DNA from: an uncultured Clostridia bacterium
Lineage (GTDB): Bacteria; Bacillota; Clostridia; Oscillospirales; Acutalibacteraceae
Assembly: GCA_944384705.1 (NCBI GenBank)
Contig: CALWUI010000027.1
Coordinates: 1-64,000, forward strand
DNA: 64,000 bases
Reading direction: 5' to 3'
Shown piece after piece: positions 1-9,176 of this stretch. Below the pieces are notes generated by a model that saw only the letters and a list, made by a program, of their open reading frames with translations, did not search any database and was not told the origin of the DNA. Every line of letters begins with the position of its first letter. The first letter of the stretch is position 1. The translations under genes and the position numbers were made by a program.

Positions 1-90
1 GCTTTGTCGGCAAGATAGACTTGCCGGAAGCCTAACGCCTGACCTATCCGACACAGCCCTAAGTGCCGGATAGGAACGGCAAAATTTTTT
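1..90 (+). ncRNA. 3' end of an unidentified structured RNA with terminator
   Basis: This stretch is clearly GC-rich in an AT-rich genome and folds into two perfect hairpins. CGGCAAG (8-14) pairs with CTTGCCG (20-26) around a 5-nt loop, and CCTATCCG (43-50) pairs with CGGATAGG (67-74). GCCG (65-68) can alternatively pair with CGGC (77-80), directly before AAAATTTTTT, which suggests transcription ends here on the plus strand. No reading frame explains it. The RNA begins outside the window. I considered the clostridial raiA-type RNA among other families but cannot assign one; it does not resemble the 3' ends of tmRNA, SRP RNA or RNase P RNA. Confidence 0.5.
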
Positions 91-208
91 ACACTTCTAT
101 TACTTCTTTATCGCACATTAGCAAAAAATTAGGTAATGAAGCTGAAGAAGAATTACAAGAGATCCCTGCAACCAAAGACAAGCTCACTACAGTTGATAAA
201 AGTTTTTT
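89..208 (-). pseudogene. Signal-peptide remnant of a second secreted-protein copy
   Basis: Read on the minus strand, this piece encodes a signal peptide (KKLLSTVVSLSLVAGIS, then a Ser/Ala-rich cleavage region) that aligns along its length with the N-terminus of the frameshifted gene at 234-949 at both DNA and protein level. The start codon is missing: the aligned position is TTA followed by TAA. About 40 codons on, the frame stops at 89-91. It is therefore the decayed 5' end of a paralogue lying just downstream of its relative, which shows that this was a tandem gene family. Confidence 0.65.
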
Positions 209-233
209 TTATAATTAAGATCACCTAATTAAA

Positions 234-949
234 CTAATCCATTAAATGGGTTTCGATGCATCGACCAGCCTCAAAATCTTGTGGAGTTGGTTTATTTTGG
301 GGAATTTGTGCAACTTGATTACTAAAGATCGCAATCTGATTTTGGACATGTCTTAGAGCAGCAGTATGCTGAGGAAGTTGTTCTAATAGGCGTCTTAATC
401 CGTCTCGGTGCATAGCGAAAAAAATCGGTGAGCGGAATGCCTCGACGGCGTGCATAAGCATCTGCACGTAAGTAGCAAGTGGATCTTTGGTTTATTGGCA
501 GGTAGAGATTTTACTTCTGCAATGAGTGAATTAATTTCTGTGTTATATTGCTGAAACTCGGATAGCGAAGGCAGATCGCCAGGCTCTATATTCTCGCTGA
601 ATAAAGAATTTGCAGCCTCAGTGAAAAAATTTAGCCTTAACCTTAAAAGATTAATTCTTGCTGCTAAGTTTATTGCTTGAGCATTATCGCAAAAGATCAT
701 TGAATAAGTATCACCAGTAAAAGGATCAATATAGTTAAACGAGAATGAACTTTTAAATGTGCGAATAAGGGCATCTAAAGGCTGAGCGATTAATGTTTTA
801 TATCTGTTTAAAAAATTTTGTATAGCAAGTTTTTCTTCTGTGGTTGTAATAGAAAAAAAGAAACGTGGAAATGAAGCTGAAGCAGAGCTGCAAGAAATTC
901 CTGTAACCAAAAATAAGCTCATTGCAGTCGATAAAATTTTTTTAAACAT
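234..949 (-). pseudogene. Secreted protein of unknown function, frameshifted
   Basis: The first 149 codons or so run from ATG at 949, with AGGAG at 961-965, through a signal peptide that probably cleaves after Ala-Ser-Ala near residue 26. After ...LPANKPK the frame is lost. Adding one base in the AAA run near 484-490 restores reading into a second frame that continues DPLATYVQMLMHAV and stops at 234, giving a protein of about 238 residues. The two halves share a motif (LPANKPKDP and IPQNKPTPQD), so the mature protein is probably two copies of a helical repeat. Domain family not recognised. A single-base deletion is the simplest reading; a sequencing error is possible. No lipobox is convincing. 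Confidence 0.6.
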
Positions 950-1179
950 AACAAAAAAACTCCTAAAAGTATAATAAATATGTATTCTTATGTTTTTTAC
1001 AGAATAAATTTTTAATTAGCTTGCAAGCATTTCTAAAAAATTCATGATCTATGGAACACGAAAAAAATTTAATCTTTAATAAAAACATAATCTATTATTT
1101 TATAACTTTTTTATAAATTTTAAACTTTTGGTGAAAATCATTCACAAAAAATAAGAAGATTTATAATGAAGTATTTCAT

Positions 1180-1680
1180 TTAAAGAAGATCAGTATCTGA
1201 AATAAAAACTGATTTTATAACAGTTGCATTTAACAGTTTAAAAAAGGGATGAATTTGTTTAAAAATAAGTTCCTCACAGGATTTATCTTGTGAACCGTAG
1301 GTAGCAATAAGTATAGCCTCTTTTTTTTGAGAGAACGGATTAATTTTGAGTTTAGTCTTCATGTTAAAATAAAGTTGAGTACGATCGATAATGGCTTTTA
1401 AAGGAGCCGGAAAGCTTAAATTATAAACGGGTGTAGCCAATATTATCAACTCGCATGATCTAAAGAGTGCATCTATGTGGTCGAAATCTCTAAATTTGCA
1501 CTGACCTTTATTAGTGCAAAACCTGCAATCTGTGCATGGGTGTATATTTTCTTTAAAAGAATCAACTAGCTCAAATGTATAATAAGATTCTAGTGGCTTG
1601 GTTACAGTGAGAAGGGCTTTTTTTGTATGTCCGTTTTCGTGAGGAGAACCGTATAAAACTAAAGCTTTTTTTTTGTTCAA
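1180..1680 (-). CDS. Flavodoxin-like NAD(P)H-dependent FMN oxidoreductase
   Basis: The 166-residue protein opens with the flavodoxin-fold FMN loop (LYGSPHENGHTKKAL) and has a Cys cluster C-x2-C-x2-C-x5-C near residues 50-60 plus the ATPVYNLSFPAPLKAIIDR segment typical of the iron-sulfur flavoprotein/NADPH-dependent FMN reductase family. It probably transfers electrons in the cytoplasm; its substrate is unknown. The start is a TTG at 1680 with AGGTGAT at 1684-1690. A longer frame from 1731 would run into the upstream tdk gene and lacks a ribosome site. It lies 26 bp downstream of tdk in the same direction, so the two are probably co-transcribed. Confidence 0.75.
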   Translation of the reverse strand: MNKKKALVLYGSPHENGHTKKALLTVTKPLESYYTFELVDSFKENIHPCTDCRFCTNKGQCKFRDFDHIDALFRSCELIILATPVYNLSFPAPLKAIIDRTQLYFNMKTKLKINPFSQKKEAILIATYGSQDKSCEELIFKQIHPFFKLLNATVIKSVFISDTDLL

Positions 1681-1706
1681 AAAATCACCTGAATATTCAA
1701 TAAAAT

Positions 1707-2264
1707 TTATAAAGCCCCATTTTGCCAACATTTATGACAAAGTGCGATATATTTGTCGTTGCCGCCTATATCGATTTGCTCACCAGAGTAGATAATTTTT
1801 CCGTCATTATATCTTGCATTGATAATAGCCTTACGGCCACATTTGCACATGGATTGGATTTCTCTTATGGAGTCAGAAAGTTCGAGCAAACGCTTGCTGC
1901 CTTCAAATAATTTGCCCATATAATCGGTTTTTAAACCATAGCACATCACCATCACGCCAGAATCAGTCAATTTGCGTAGCTCTTCTACTTGGGGGGCCGT
2001 TAAAAATTGTGCCTCATCAACTATTATAATGTCCAACGGTTTGCATGAAGCCAAAATATCTTCGATCTTCTCGGTTTGTGATACAGTTAAAGCTTCACAA
2101 AAGAGACCATTTCTAGATTTGACAATGGTTTTTCCATCGCGATTATCTATATTGGGTTTAATTAACACGACTTTTCTGTTTTTTTCTTCAAAACTAAATT
2201 TTTTCATCAAAGCATTTGCTGTTTTGCTAGAACCCATGGCACCATAATAAAAGTACATTTTCAT
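1707..2264 (-). CDS. tdk: Thymidine kinase
   Basis: This type II thymidine kinase phosphorylates thymidine to dTMP with ATP in the salvage pathway. It has the P-loop GAMGSSKT near the N-terminus, the Walker-B-like DEAQF, and a C-terminal zinc ribbon (CKCGRKA, then a C-x2-C near the end). At 185 residues it is close to the usual 190-200. I chose the ATG at 2264, giving MKMYFYYG, because family members begin almost directly at this strand; TTG at 2276 is also in frame. It fits functionally with the nucleoside operon at 11.4-21.1 kb, although it is transcribed separately, away from the V-ATPase operon. Confidence 0.93.
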   Translation of the reverse strand: MKMYFYYGAMGSSKTANALMKKFSFEEKNRKVVLIKPNIDNRDGKTIVKSRNGLFCEALTVSQTEKIEDILASCKPLDIIIVDEAQFLTAPQVEELRKLTDSGVMVMCYGLKTDYMGKLFEGSKRLLELSDSIREIQSMCKCGRKAIINARYNDGKIIYSGEQIDIGGNDKYIALCHKCWQNGAL

Positions 2265-2407
2265 ATTTTGCACCAAATTTCTTTATTGTGTTTATATATG
2301 AATATTTTAGTATATAAATCTATTTTTATCAACGAATTTATTTTTCAGAATTTTTTTAATATGGGTAAAAATTTTATATTTTTTTATTCATTTATAACAG
2401 TTCGATA

Positions 2408-2436
2408 TTGACAAAATTTTTTTTTGATTGCATAAT
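2408..2436 (+). promoter_or_regulatory. Promoter of the V-ATPase operon (upstream copy)
   Basis: TTGACA (2408-2413), a 17-bp spacer and CATAAT (2431-2436) give a near-consensus sigma-A promoter about 150 bp before the first V-ATPase gene. Confidence 0.75.
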
Positions 2437-2445
2437 TTAATTATC

Positions 2446-2473
2446 TTGAATTTTGTTGAAAAAAGGGTATACT
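2446..2473 (+). promoter_or_regulatory. Second, downstream promoter of the V-ATPase operon
   Basis: TTGAAT (2446-2451), a 16-bp spacer and TATACT (2468-2473) form a second plausible sigma-A promoter 38 bp after the first, so the operon may have tandem starts. Confidence 0.5.
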
Positions 2474-2590
2474 GTGTTATCTTAATGGACATCAAAAATA
2501 AATTCTAAAAATTTACTTAACACGGTTATTTTGAATATAATAATTATTGAATTAAAACACTTGATGCTGCTTTGGGCAGGAGGTGATCTT

Positions 2591-2902
2591 GTGAAAGATA
2601 TGATCTCGAGAATAATCGAGATGGATAAAACTGCTAGAGATTTAACTCAGCGTGCGCAAAAAGATAAAATTAATTTGGAAAACGAAATAAAATTTAAAAA
2701 AGATGAAATCCGTAACGAATATCTAGAACGAGCAAGAAAACGATTAGCTATAAACGAAAAAACAGAACGAAGTTTGGCAGAAGAACAAAAATTAAAAATA
2801 ATCGAGAATTATAAAAACATATCCCGCAATATAGACGATTTATATAATAAGAATTGCGATGTTTGGGTGGATTCTATTGTAAAGAATGTTTTGGGAGAAT
2901 GA
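2591..2902 (+). CDS. V-type ATPase peripheral stalk subunit (G/H-like)
   Basis: This 103-residue, highly charged protein is predicted to be one long coiled coil (Lys/Glu/Arg-rich residues 10-85), as expected for the peripheral stalk subunit called NtpF, AtpH or G that pairs with subunit E. Assignment rests on coiled-coil character and position as first gene of the operon, since the family is poorly conserved. The start is GTG at 2591 behind an unusually complete AGGAGGTGAT at 2580-2587; a longer frame from 2531 is less likely. The next gene's start lies 4 bp after its stop. Confidence 0.75.
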   Translation: MKDMISRIIEMDKTARDLTQRAQKDKINLENEIKFKKDEIRNEYLERARKRLAINEKTERSLAEEQKLKIIENYKNISRNIDDLYNKNCDVWVDSIVKNVLGE

Positions 2903-2906
2903 TTTT

Positions 2907-3959
2907 ATGCTTTCTAGATATGCTTCAAACGTTATTTCTGCAAAGGTTAGGGCTATGTATGGCAAGAGGATTAAGTCCGTTGATTATAGCAATCTTTTAA
3001 GATGTGCAACCGTTACAGAGGTGGCAATTTATTTAAAAAACAACTCGCATTATCGTAATGAGCTGGCAAATGTTAATGAACTTGAGATTAATAGAAATCA
3101 ATTAGAAAATCTTATTCGCAGAAAAGTCTTTCATGATTTGGAAACTCTTTGTAGATACGAAATTTCTACCGGCAGCAGCTTGGCAGATTATATGATTGCA
3201 AGAACAGAAATAGAACAACTCCTTCATAGTTTGATGTATTTAGCTTGCGGCAATCCATATGGATACATTCATTCTTTGCCGATGTTTTTTAATAAAAGAA
3301 CAAAAATTAATCTTATGGAACTTACATCTATAAAGAATTATGATGACTTTTTGCGGGTTTTAAAAGATTCTCCTTATGAAGTTCTTTTGGCAGAATATAA
3401 ACCTAAAGATGGTCAGGAACTAGATTTTTCTGCAATAGAAAAAATACTTTATGATTATCTTTATGGAAAGTTTTTTGAAGCTTTGAAAAAAAATCACCCT
3501 AAAAAAGTGCAAAAAGAATTATCTGAAATTTTAAATGCTTATATTGATTATAGCAATTTTGTTAGAATTGTTAGATTAAAAAGAAATCATAGTAAGGTTA
3601 AATCGGCTGTTTTGAACTTTGGTACAATTAAGCAGAAGTATATTGTTAAAATGGAAGAGGCACCTAGCGAAGAGCAAGTTTTTGAAGTTATGAGAGCTAC
3701 AAATAGAGGAAAAAAATTAAAAAAAATAGAGTTTAATTATATAGATGAATTGCCAGATAGAATACTTTATAGTAAGTGCAGGGATACTATTAGATTTTCT
3801 GTACACCCGTCGGTTATAATGCTATCGTATATATTTCTTTTACAGATCGAGGTTCAAAATTTGACTACTATAATTGAGGGCGTTAGATATAAGGTTCATC
3901 GAAAAGAAATAGAGAATTTGTTGATTTTGAAAAATCGAGATAGAGAGGGTGTGGTATAA
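2907..3959 (+). CDS. atpC: V-type ATPase subunit C (d-type rotor cap)
   Basis: A 350-residue V/A-type ATP synthase subunit C, the funnel that couples the central rotor shaft to the membrane c-ring. The N-terminus (SRYASNVISAKVRAMYGK) and the all-helical, Arg/Lys/Tyr-rich sequence are typical of the NtpC/AtpC family. The start at ATG 2907 has GGGAG at 2893-2897, so the longer frame starting inside the preceding gene is not needed. It lies second in the operon rather than after subunit E as in Enterococcus hirae. Confidence 0.88.
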   Translation: MLSRYASNVISAKVRAMYGKRIKSVDYSNLLRCATVTEVAIYLKNNSHYRNELANVNELEINRNQLENLIRRKVFHDLETLCRYEISTGSSLADYMIARTEIEQLLHSLMYLACGNPYGYIHSLPMFFNKRTKINLMELTSIKNYDDFLRVLKDSPYEVLLAEYKPKDGQELDFSAIEKILYDYLYGKFFEALKKNHPKKVQKELSEILNAYIDYSNFVRIVRLKRNHSKVKSAVLNFGTIKQKYIVKMEEAPSEEQVFEVMRATNRGKKLKKIEFNYIDELPDRILYSKCRDTIRFSVHPSVIMLSYIFLLQIEVQNLTTIIEGVRYKVHRKEIENLLILKNRDREGVV

Positions 3960-3960
3960 C

Positions 3961-5907
3961 GTGGCGGTTTCATCTGTCAAGATAGCAAGCATTATTGGTG
4001 TGTTGCCGGCTCTTGACGAAGTGATAAAAGTGTGTGGCAAGTCTGGCATTTTTCATCCGGATAACGCGATGTCGTTTTATTCTAAAAATAAAAATTTTGT
4101 ACCGTTAACTGAGGGGAACCCTTATAGCGAGCCCCTTAGAAAGTTAAAGGATATGATAAAAAAAGCCGGAATGAGCTTGCAAATGGTGGATATTGCCGAT
4201 TTTGAGGTAAGTATAAAAGAGATTAATGATTATGTCAATTATATAAGCAATAAATTGGGCCTGCTGATAGATAAAAGACAAGAAATCCTTAATGAAATAG
4301 CAAAACAAACAAAAGCTTTAAATAATATTAGTCATTTTGTGGGTCTGGACTTAAATTTGGCGGAGATTTTTGCTTGTAAGTATATTAAGGTTAGATTTGG
4401 AAAGTTGCCTAAAGAAAGTTTTCAGAAGATAAATTTGCGCCAGCAGGATGACCCGTATATGCTGTTTTTTCCGTGTACTGTAGATAAAAAAGCCTGTTGG
4501 GGAGTTTACTTTGCTCCGCTTGAAAATATTGCAGATATAGATAGAAAGTTCGCAGGACTATATTTTGAAAGACTTTGGATAAATCAAATTAATGGAACTC
4601 CTGAAACAGAAATGGAAATAATTAAAGGGCTGATTGATAAAGCAAAACAAGAGCTGGAAGCTGTTAATAAAAAAATAGAGAGCTTTTGGAAGACTCAAAA
4701 AGATCAGTGTTTGAGATTTTATACAAAGTTAGAAGAAATGAAAGCATATTATGGAATAAAAAAATATGTGTCTAGGTATAATGAGAGCTTTATCTTGGTA
4801 GGGTGGATTCCTGCTGAGCAGGAGGACAATTTTTCGCGGCAGCTAAACGACGTTTATGGCATAGAGTTCTCGATAGAAAAAGTAGAAGATGAACAGAGGC
4901 ATTCTCCACCAGTAAGACTAAAAAATAATAGGTTTTCGCGTCCGTTTGAGTCTTTTGTAGAAATGTATGGTTTGCCCAGCTACAATGAATTTGACCCAAC
5001 AGTCATAGTATCGATATTGTATACGCTGTTGTTTGGAATTATGTTTGGAGACTTTGGTCAAGGAATAGTTCTATCGATTGTGGGAGCGTTGATGTGGAAG
5101 CTCAAAAAGATGATGCTGGGCAAAATATTGATTCGGTGCGGGTTTGCAGCCTCTCTGTTTGGGCTTATATATGGAGCATTTTTTGGGTTAGAACATGCGT
5201 TGGATCCTATGTATAAGTTGTTGTTTGGGTTGGACGAAAAGCCTATAGATGTGTTGGCTCCGAGAACAGTAATGATAATTATCGTTTTGGCAGTGGTTCT
5301 TGGGGCATCGATTATCCTTTTAGCTATGCTTTTGAATATAATCTCCTCATTTCGACGAAGAAATTATGAGAGTGCAGTGTTTGGCCAAAATGGTATAGCA
5401 GGCCTGCTTTTTTACGGCTCACTCGTGGGTTTAATGGGGGCTATGGTTTTTGGACTTAACTTGTTCGCTGCGCCGTATTTTTGGGGTTTGCTGATTTTGC
5501 CACTTTTATTAATTTTCTTTAAAGAACCTTTAGGAAAGCTTTTGGCAAGAGATGCAAACTGGAAGCCAGAAAAATGGGGCGAATATATCGTGCAAAATAG
5601 CTTTGAGATGTTTGAGGTTTTGCTGAGTTACATTACAAATACGATGTCTTTTTTGCGAGTTGGAGCATATGTTTTGGTCCATGCCGGAATGATGATGGTT
5701 GTTTTTACAATTGCTCAAATAGTGCCCGGCGGAATTGTAGGATATACAATTGTGGCAATAGCTGGCAACGCTTTTGTAATAGCTTTAGAAGGCTTACTTG
5801 TTGGCATACAGGTGCTAAGGCTTAATTTTTATGAATTGTTTAGTAGATTTTTTGAGGGTCAGGGTCGACCTTTTATGCCGGTTAGAGTGTCTGAAGATAA
5901 TTTGTAA
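3961..5907 (+). CDS. atpI: V-type ATPase subunit I (a subunit, ion half-channels)
   Basis: The 648-residue stator membrane subunit carries the two ion half-channels that meet the c-ring. The N-terminal half (about 1-340) is soluble with coiled coils. The C-terminal half has about seven to eight membrane helices, including the GDFGQG turn after the first ones and the helix TMSFLRVGAYVLVHAGM, whose Arg is the expected counterpart of the essential a-subunit arginine. GTG at 3961 is chosen because it directly follows the stop of subunit C (3957-3959); an in-frame GTG at 3949 overlaps that gene. Confidence 0.92.
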   Translation: MAVSSVKIASIIGVLPALDEVIKVCGKSGIFHPDNAMSFYSKNKNFVPLTEGNPYSEPLRKLKDMIKKAGMSLQMVDIADFEVSIKEINDYVNYISNKLGLLIDKRQEILNEIAKQTKALNNISHFVGLDLNLAEIFACKYIKVRFGKLPKESFQKINLRQQDDPYMLFFPCTVDKKACWGVYFAPLENIADIDRKFAGLYFERLWINQINGTPETEMEIIKGLIDKAKQELEAVNKKIESFWKTQKDQCLRFYTKLEEMKAYYGIKKYVSRYNESFILVGWIPAEQEDNFSRQLNDVYGIEFSIEKVEDEQRHSPPVRLKNNRFSRPFESFVEMYGLPSYNEFDPTVIVSILYTLLFGIMFGDFGQGIVLSIVGALMWKLKKMMLGKILIRCGFAASLFGLIYGAFFGLEHALDPMYKLLFGLDEKPIDVLAPRTVMIIIVLAVVLGASIILLAMLLNIISSFRRRNYESAVFGQNGIAGLLFYGSLVGLMGAMVFGLNLFAAPYFWGLLILPLLLIFFKEPLGKLLARDANWKPEKWGEYIVQNSFEMFEVLLSYITNTMSFLRVGAYVLVHAGMMMVVFTIAQIVPGGIVGYTIVAIAGNAFVIALEGLLVGIQVLRLNFYELFSRFFEGQGRPFMPVRVSEDNL

Positions 5908-5935
5908 GAATATTAAATTTTGGGAGGCTTTTTTT

Positions 5936-6388
5936 ATGAGTGCGATGTTAATTTTTGTTTTGTTTGTAGGTTTATTAATAAGTTCGCTGCTTTTGTGCAG
6001 TTATGCAGTAAAAAGAGGATTAAAACCAGCTAAAGCGGTGGCTATTCAACTATTCAGCTTTGCTGTTCTATTTATGATTTCTTTTGCGAGCACCGCTATT
6101 GTAGCTTCTGCCGAGGAATCGGCTGTTTCGAGTGAGATGGTAACTAACTCTAACACAGAGGTTACACAGGCTAAGTCTGACAAAGAATGGGATTCTATCG
6201 CTATGGCATTGGTTATGGGTCTTGCTTCTATTGGCAGCGGAATTGCTGTTGCGGCAGCAGCTCCGGCAGCTATTGGTGCGACTTCGGAAGACCCGAAAGC
6301 TTTTGGTAAGGCAATTGTTTTTGTGGGTCTTGCAGAGGGTGTTTCTATTTTTGGACTGCTTATTGCTATATTTATAAAATTTATTTAG
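5936..6388 (+). CDS. atpK: V-type ATPase subunit K (c-ring proteolipid)
   Basis: This 150-residue proteolipid has four predicted membrane helices. The C-terminal pair (about 86-150) is a canonical c-subunit hairpin (SIGSGIAVAAAAPAAIGA, a polar SEDPKAFGK loop, then GLAEGVSIFG) with Glu134 as ion carrier. The N-terminal pair (about 4-57) has no membrane carboxylate and is followed by a 25-residue Ser/Glu-rich linker. One carboxylate per four helices resembles other V-type rings. The Thr-Gln that follows the Glu in the sodium-binding E. hirae NtpK is absent, so proton coupling is more likely, which is inference. ATG at 5936 follows GGGAGG at 5922-5927. Confidence 0.9.
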   Translation: MSAMLIFVLFVGLLISSLLLCSYAVKRGLKPAKAVAIQLFSFAVLFMISFASTAIVASAEESAVSSEMVTNSNTEVTQAKSDKEWDSIAMALVMGLASIGSGIAVAAAAPAAIGATSEDPKAFGKAIVFVGLAEGVSIFGLLIAIFIKFI

Positions 6389-6425
6389 CATCAGAGAGAA
6401 TATTTGAAAGAATGGTGCTTATTTT

Positions 6426-6734
6426 ATGAGATTTCATCTTATTAGCGATAATAAGGATACTTTTGTGGGAATGCGTTTGGTAGGAATTCCTGGAGTTGTT
6501 GTGCATAAAGAAGACGAGATAAAAAATGCAATAAATGAGGCTTTAAAAGATGAAAATATTGGAGTTATTTTGATTACCGAGAATTTGGTAAAGATCTGTA
6601 GAGATTTTATATATGATATCAAACTTAAACATGTAAAACCGCTTATTGTGGAGATTCCGGATAGGCACGGCAACGGTAGAGCAAAAGATTCTATAACCAA
6701 ATATGTGAGAGACGCAATAGGAATAAAAATTTAA
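6426..6734 (+). CDS. atpF: V-type ATPase subunit F (rotor)
   Basis: The 102-residue protein has the compact alpha/beta fold of subunit F/NtpG, which binds subunit D in the central shaft. It starts with a FHLISDNKDTFVGMRLVGI strand-helix, has the ENIGVILITENL middle strand, and ends with an amphipathic helix (RAKDSITKYVRDAIG) that would insert into the A3B3 head. The length is standard. The ribosome site is weak (GGTG near 6415). It lies between K and E. Confidence 0.88.
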   Translation: MRFHLISDNKDTFVGMRLVGIPGVVVHKEDEIKNAINEALKDENIGVILITENLVKICRDFIYDIKLKHVKPLIVEIPDRHGNGRAKDSITKYVRDAIGIKI

Positions 6735-6763
6735 TATAAAATTTTTTGGCCGGAGGTGAAATA

Positions 6764-7357
6764 ATGCAAGATATTGGCAAAACTAGTAACTTTTTGAAGG
6801 CTATAAATAAATATGCAGCAGAACAAAGAAAAGAAATTAAAACTCGGGCCGAAGAGTTTCGTAAATATGAACTTCAAAAGGCCGAGGCCGAAGTTTTAAG
6901 AGATGCATACTTTTTGATTCAACGAGAAATGGCTCAAATGAAAAAAAATATCGCTAACGAAGTCTCTAAATTAGAATTAGAAAAACGAAAAGAAATCTTT
7001 GCAAAACGCCAGAGTATTATGGATGAGGTATTGCAAAAAGCTAAGTCTAAAATATTGGATTTTACAAAAACTCCGGAGTATGTTGAGCTGTTAAAGAAAT
7101 ATGCGGAATCGATATCTAAGATATTAAAAAAATCAGGAACAATTTTATATGTTTGTGAAAGAGACGAAAAGCTTAAGGATGTAATTAGAGAAGCTTATGG
7201 CAAAATTTGCAGGGTAGAAGTGGATGATAAAATAAAAATTGGAGGCATTATAGCAGTTAACAGTGTGATGTCTTTGATTATAGATGAGACGCTTGACTCA
7301 AAGTTAGAAGAACAAAAGAGTTGGTTCGAAGAGAACTCTAAGCTAAATGTATTTTAA
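6764..7357 (+). CDS. atpE: V-type ATPase subunit E (peripheral stalk)
   Basis: A 197-residue subunit E: a long charged N-terminal coiled coil (about 1-110, Lys/Glu/Ala-rich) and a small globular C-terminal domain (about 120-190, including the VDDKIKIGGIIAVN strand typical of NtpE). It pairs with the G/H-like subunit to hold the catalytic head still. ATG at 6764 sits 6 bp after GGAGGTGA (6752-6759). A longer frame from 6746 would start inside the ribosome site region. Confidence 0.88.
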   Translation: MQDIGKTSNFLKAINKYAAEQRKEIKTRAEEFRKYELQKAEAEVLRDAYFLIQREMAQMKKNIANEVSKLELEKRKEIFAKRQSIMDEVLQKAKSKILDFTKTPEYVELLKKYAESISKILKKSGTILYVCERDEKLKDVIREAYGKICRVEVDDKIKIGGIIAVNSVMSLIIDETLDSKLEEQKSWFEENSKLNVF

Positions 7358-7384
7358 TGTTCGGCTTGTTGGAGATGTGCTTTT

Positions 7385-9145
7385 ATGAAAAATAGAAATG
7401 TTATTTATGGTATAAATGGCCCAGTGGTTACGGTTAAAGATACGGACTCTTTTTCTATGATGGAAATGGTGTATGTTGGCAAAGATAAGTTGATCGGAGA
7501 AGTTATAGGAATAACAAATGAACTTACAACGATTCAGGTCTACGAAGAAACAACCGGCCTTGAACCATTAGAACCAGTAATCGGTACGGGCAGCCCAATG
7601 ATGGCAACGTTAGGCCCGGGAATAATTAATAATATCTTCGACGGTATACAGAGACCTCTGCGTGAAATAGAAAATAAATATGGTGCGTTCATAGAGAAAG
7701 GAATCGGAGTTTCGGCTCTGGATGAAGATAAAAAATGGGATGTTAAAATAAAAGTAAAAGTAGGAGAAAAATTATCTGCCGGAGATATCTATGCAGAGTG
7801 CCAAGAAACTAGTATAATTACACATAAATGTATGTTGCCGCCAGGTGTTGCCGGAGAAGTTGTTTTGGCAAAAAAAGATGGTAAATTTTCTGTAAATGAT
7901 GTTGTGGTGGTAATAAAAACTGAATATGGCAAAGAAATCAAGCTTACTTTGTGCCAAAAATGGCCGATAAGATCTTCACGACCAGTGGCAAAACGATTGC
8001 CGACAACTATTCCGCTTATTACCGGTCAGAGAGTTATCGATACATTATTTCCTGTGTCAAAAGGTGGAGCGGCAGCTGTGCCTGGAGGATTTGGTGCAGG
8101 AAAAACCATGACGCAGCATCAACTAGCTAAGTGGTGCGATGCGGATATAATTGTGTATGTTGGCTGCGGAGAGCGCGGCAATGAGATGAGTCAGGTTTTG
8201 AGCGAATTTTCGGAACTTATCGATCCAAAATCGGGCAAGCCAATGACAGAACGGACCGTTCTAATTGCAAATACTTCAAATATGCCTGTGGCTGCCCGCG
8301 AAGCTTCAATTTATACTGGAATTACACTGGCGGAGTATTATCGCGATATGGGATATCACGTGGCAATAATGGCCGATTCTACCTCTCGGTGGGCTGAGGC
8401 GCTTAGAGAGATCTCTGGCCGACTTGAGGAGATGCCTGCTGAGGAAGGGTTTCCGGCCTATTTGCCTTCACGTTTGTCAGAATTTTATGAGAGAGCTGGT
8501 TTGACTCAAAATTTAAATAATTCGATTGGCTCGGTTACAATTATAGGTGCTGTTTCGCCGCAGGGTGCGGATTTTTCGGAACCTGTGACTCAAAATACAA
8601 AAAGATTTGTGCGAGCTTTTTGGGCGCTAGATAAATCTTTGGCATATACAAGACATTATCCGGCAATCAATTGGATGCAGAGCTACAGCGAGTATTTTAC
8701 TGATCTTGACCCATGGTTTGTGCAGAATGTGAGCGAGGATTTTGTAAAATATAGAGCTAAAATTAGTGCCCTCTTGCACGAAGAAAATAAATTGATGGAA
8801 ATAGTAAAGCTAATTGGAGCGGACGTTTTGCCAGACGACCAGAAACTAGTAATAGAGATTGCAAGAGTAATTAGAGTAGGATTTTTGCAGCAGAATGCGT
8901 TTCATAAAGAGGATACATTTGTGCCGCTGGAGAAACAAAAATTAATGATGAAAGTTATTCTTCATCTCGAAAATAAAGCAAGACAGCTTATCTTGGCATC
9001 GATTCCTATTGCGAGACTGCAAGAACGAGGCCTTTTTGATAAGCTTACAAAAATGAAATATGATGTGCCCAATAATGATCTGCGGGCGTTTGATGACTAT
9101 ATAGAAGAGATAGACAGAGCTTTTAATGAGATCTTAAAAGTATAA
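7385..9145 (+). CDS. atpA: V-type ATPase catalytic subunit A
   Basis: The 586-residue catalytic subunit binds and hydrolyses or makes ATP in the A3B3 head. The P-loop GGFGAGKT ends at about Lys240. The so-called bulge or non-homologous region that distinguishes V/A-type from F-type subunits lies at about 110-190, and the [24 protein letters not shown] region is near residue 300. Length matches the family (580-600). A GGAG precedes ATG 7385. In anaerobic clostridia this enzyme often runs as an ion pump, but the direction cannot be told from sequence. Confidence 0.96.
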   Translation: MKNRNVIYGINGPVVTVKDTDSFSMMEMVYVGKDKLIGEVIGITNELTTIQVYEETTGLEPLEPVIGTGSPMMATLGPGIINNIFDGIQRPLREIENKYGAFIEKGIGVSALDEDKKWDVKIKVKVGEKLSAGDIYAECQETSIITHKCMLPPGVAGEVVLAKKDGKFSVNDVVVVIKTEYGKEIKLTLCQKWPIRSSRPVAKRLPTTIPLITGQRVIDTLFPVSKGGAAAVPGGFGAGKTMTQHQLAKWCDADIIVYVGCGERGNEMSQVLSEFSELIDPKSGKPMTERTVLIANTSNMPVAAREASIYTGITLAEYYRDMGYHVAIMADSTSRWAEALREISGRLEEMPAEEGFPAYLPSRLSEFYERAGLTQNLNNSIGSVTIIGAVSPQGADFSEPVTQNTKRFVRAFWALDKSLAYTRHYPAINWMQSYSEYFTDLDPWFVQNVSEDFVKYRAKISALLHEENKLMEIVKLIGADVLPDDQKLVIEIARVIRVGFLQQNAFHKEDTFVPLEKQKLMMKVILHLENKARQLILASIPIARLQERGLFDKLTKMKYDVPNNDLRAFDDYIEEIDRAFNEILKV

Positions 9146-9176
9146 TTTTTGAAGAATATGTTGGGAGCGTGATAAA

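Noticed and set aside
1..90. End of a tmRNA, SRP RNA or RNase P RNA gene
   Set aside because: No CCA-ending tRNA-like domain and none of the conserved 3' segments of those RNAs is present, so I left the family open.
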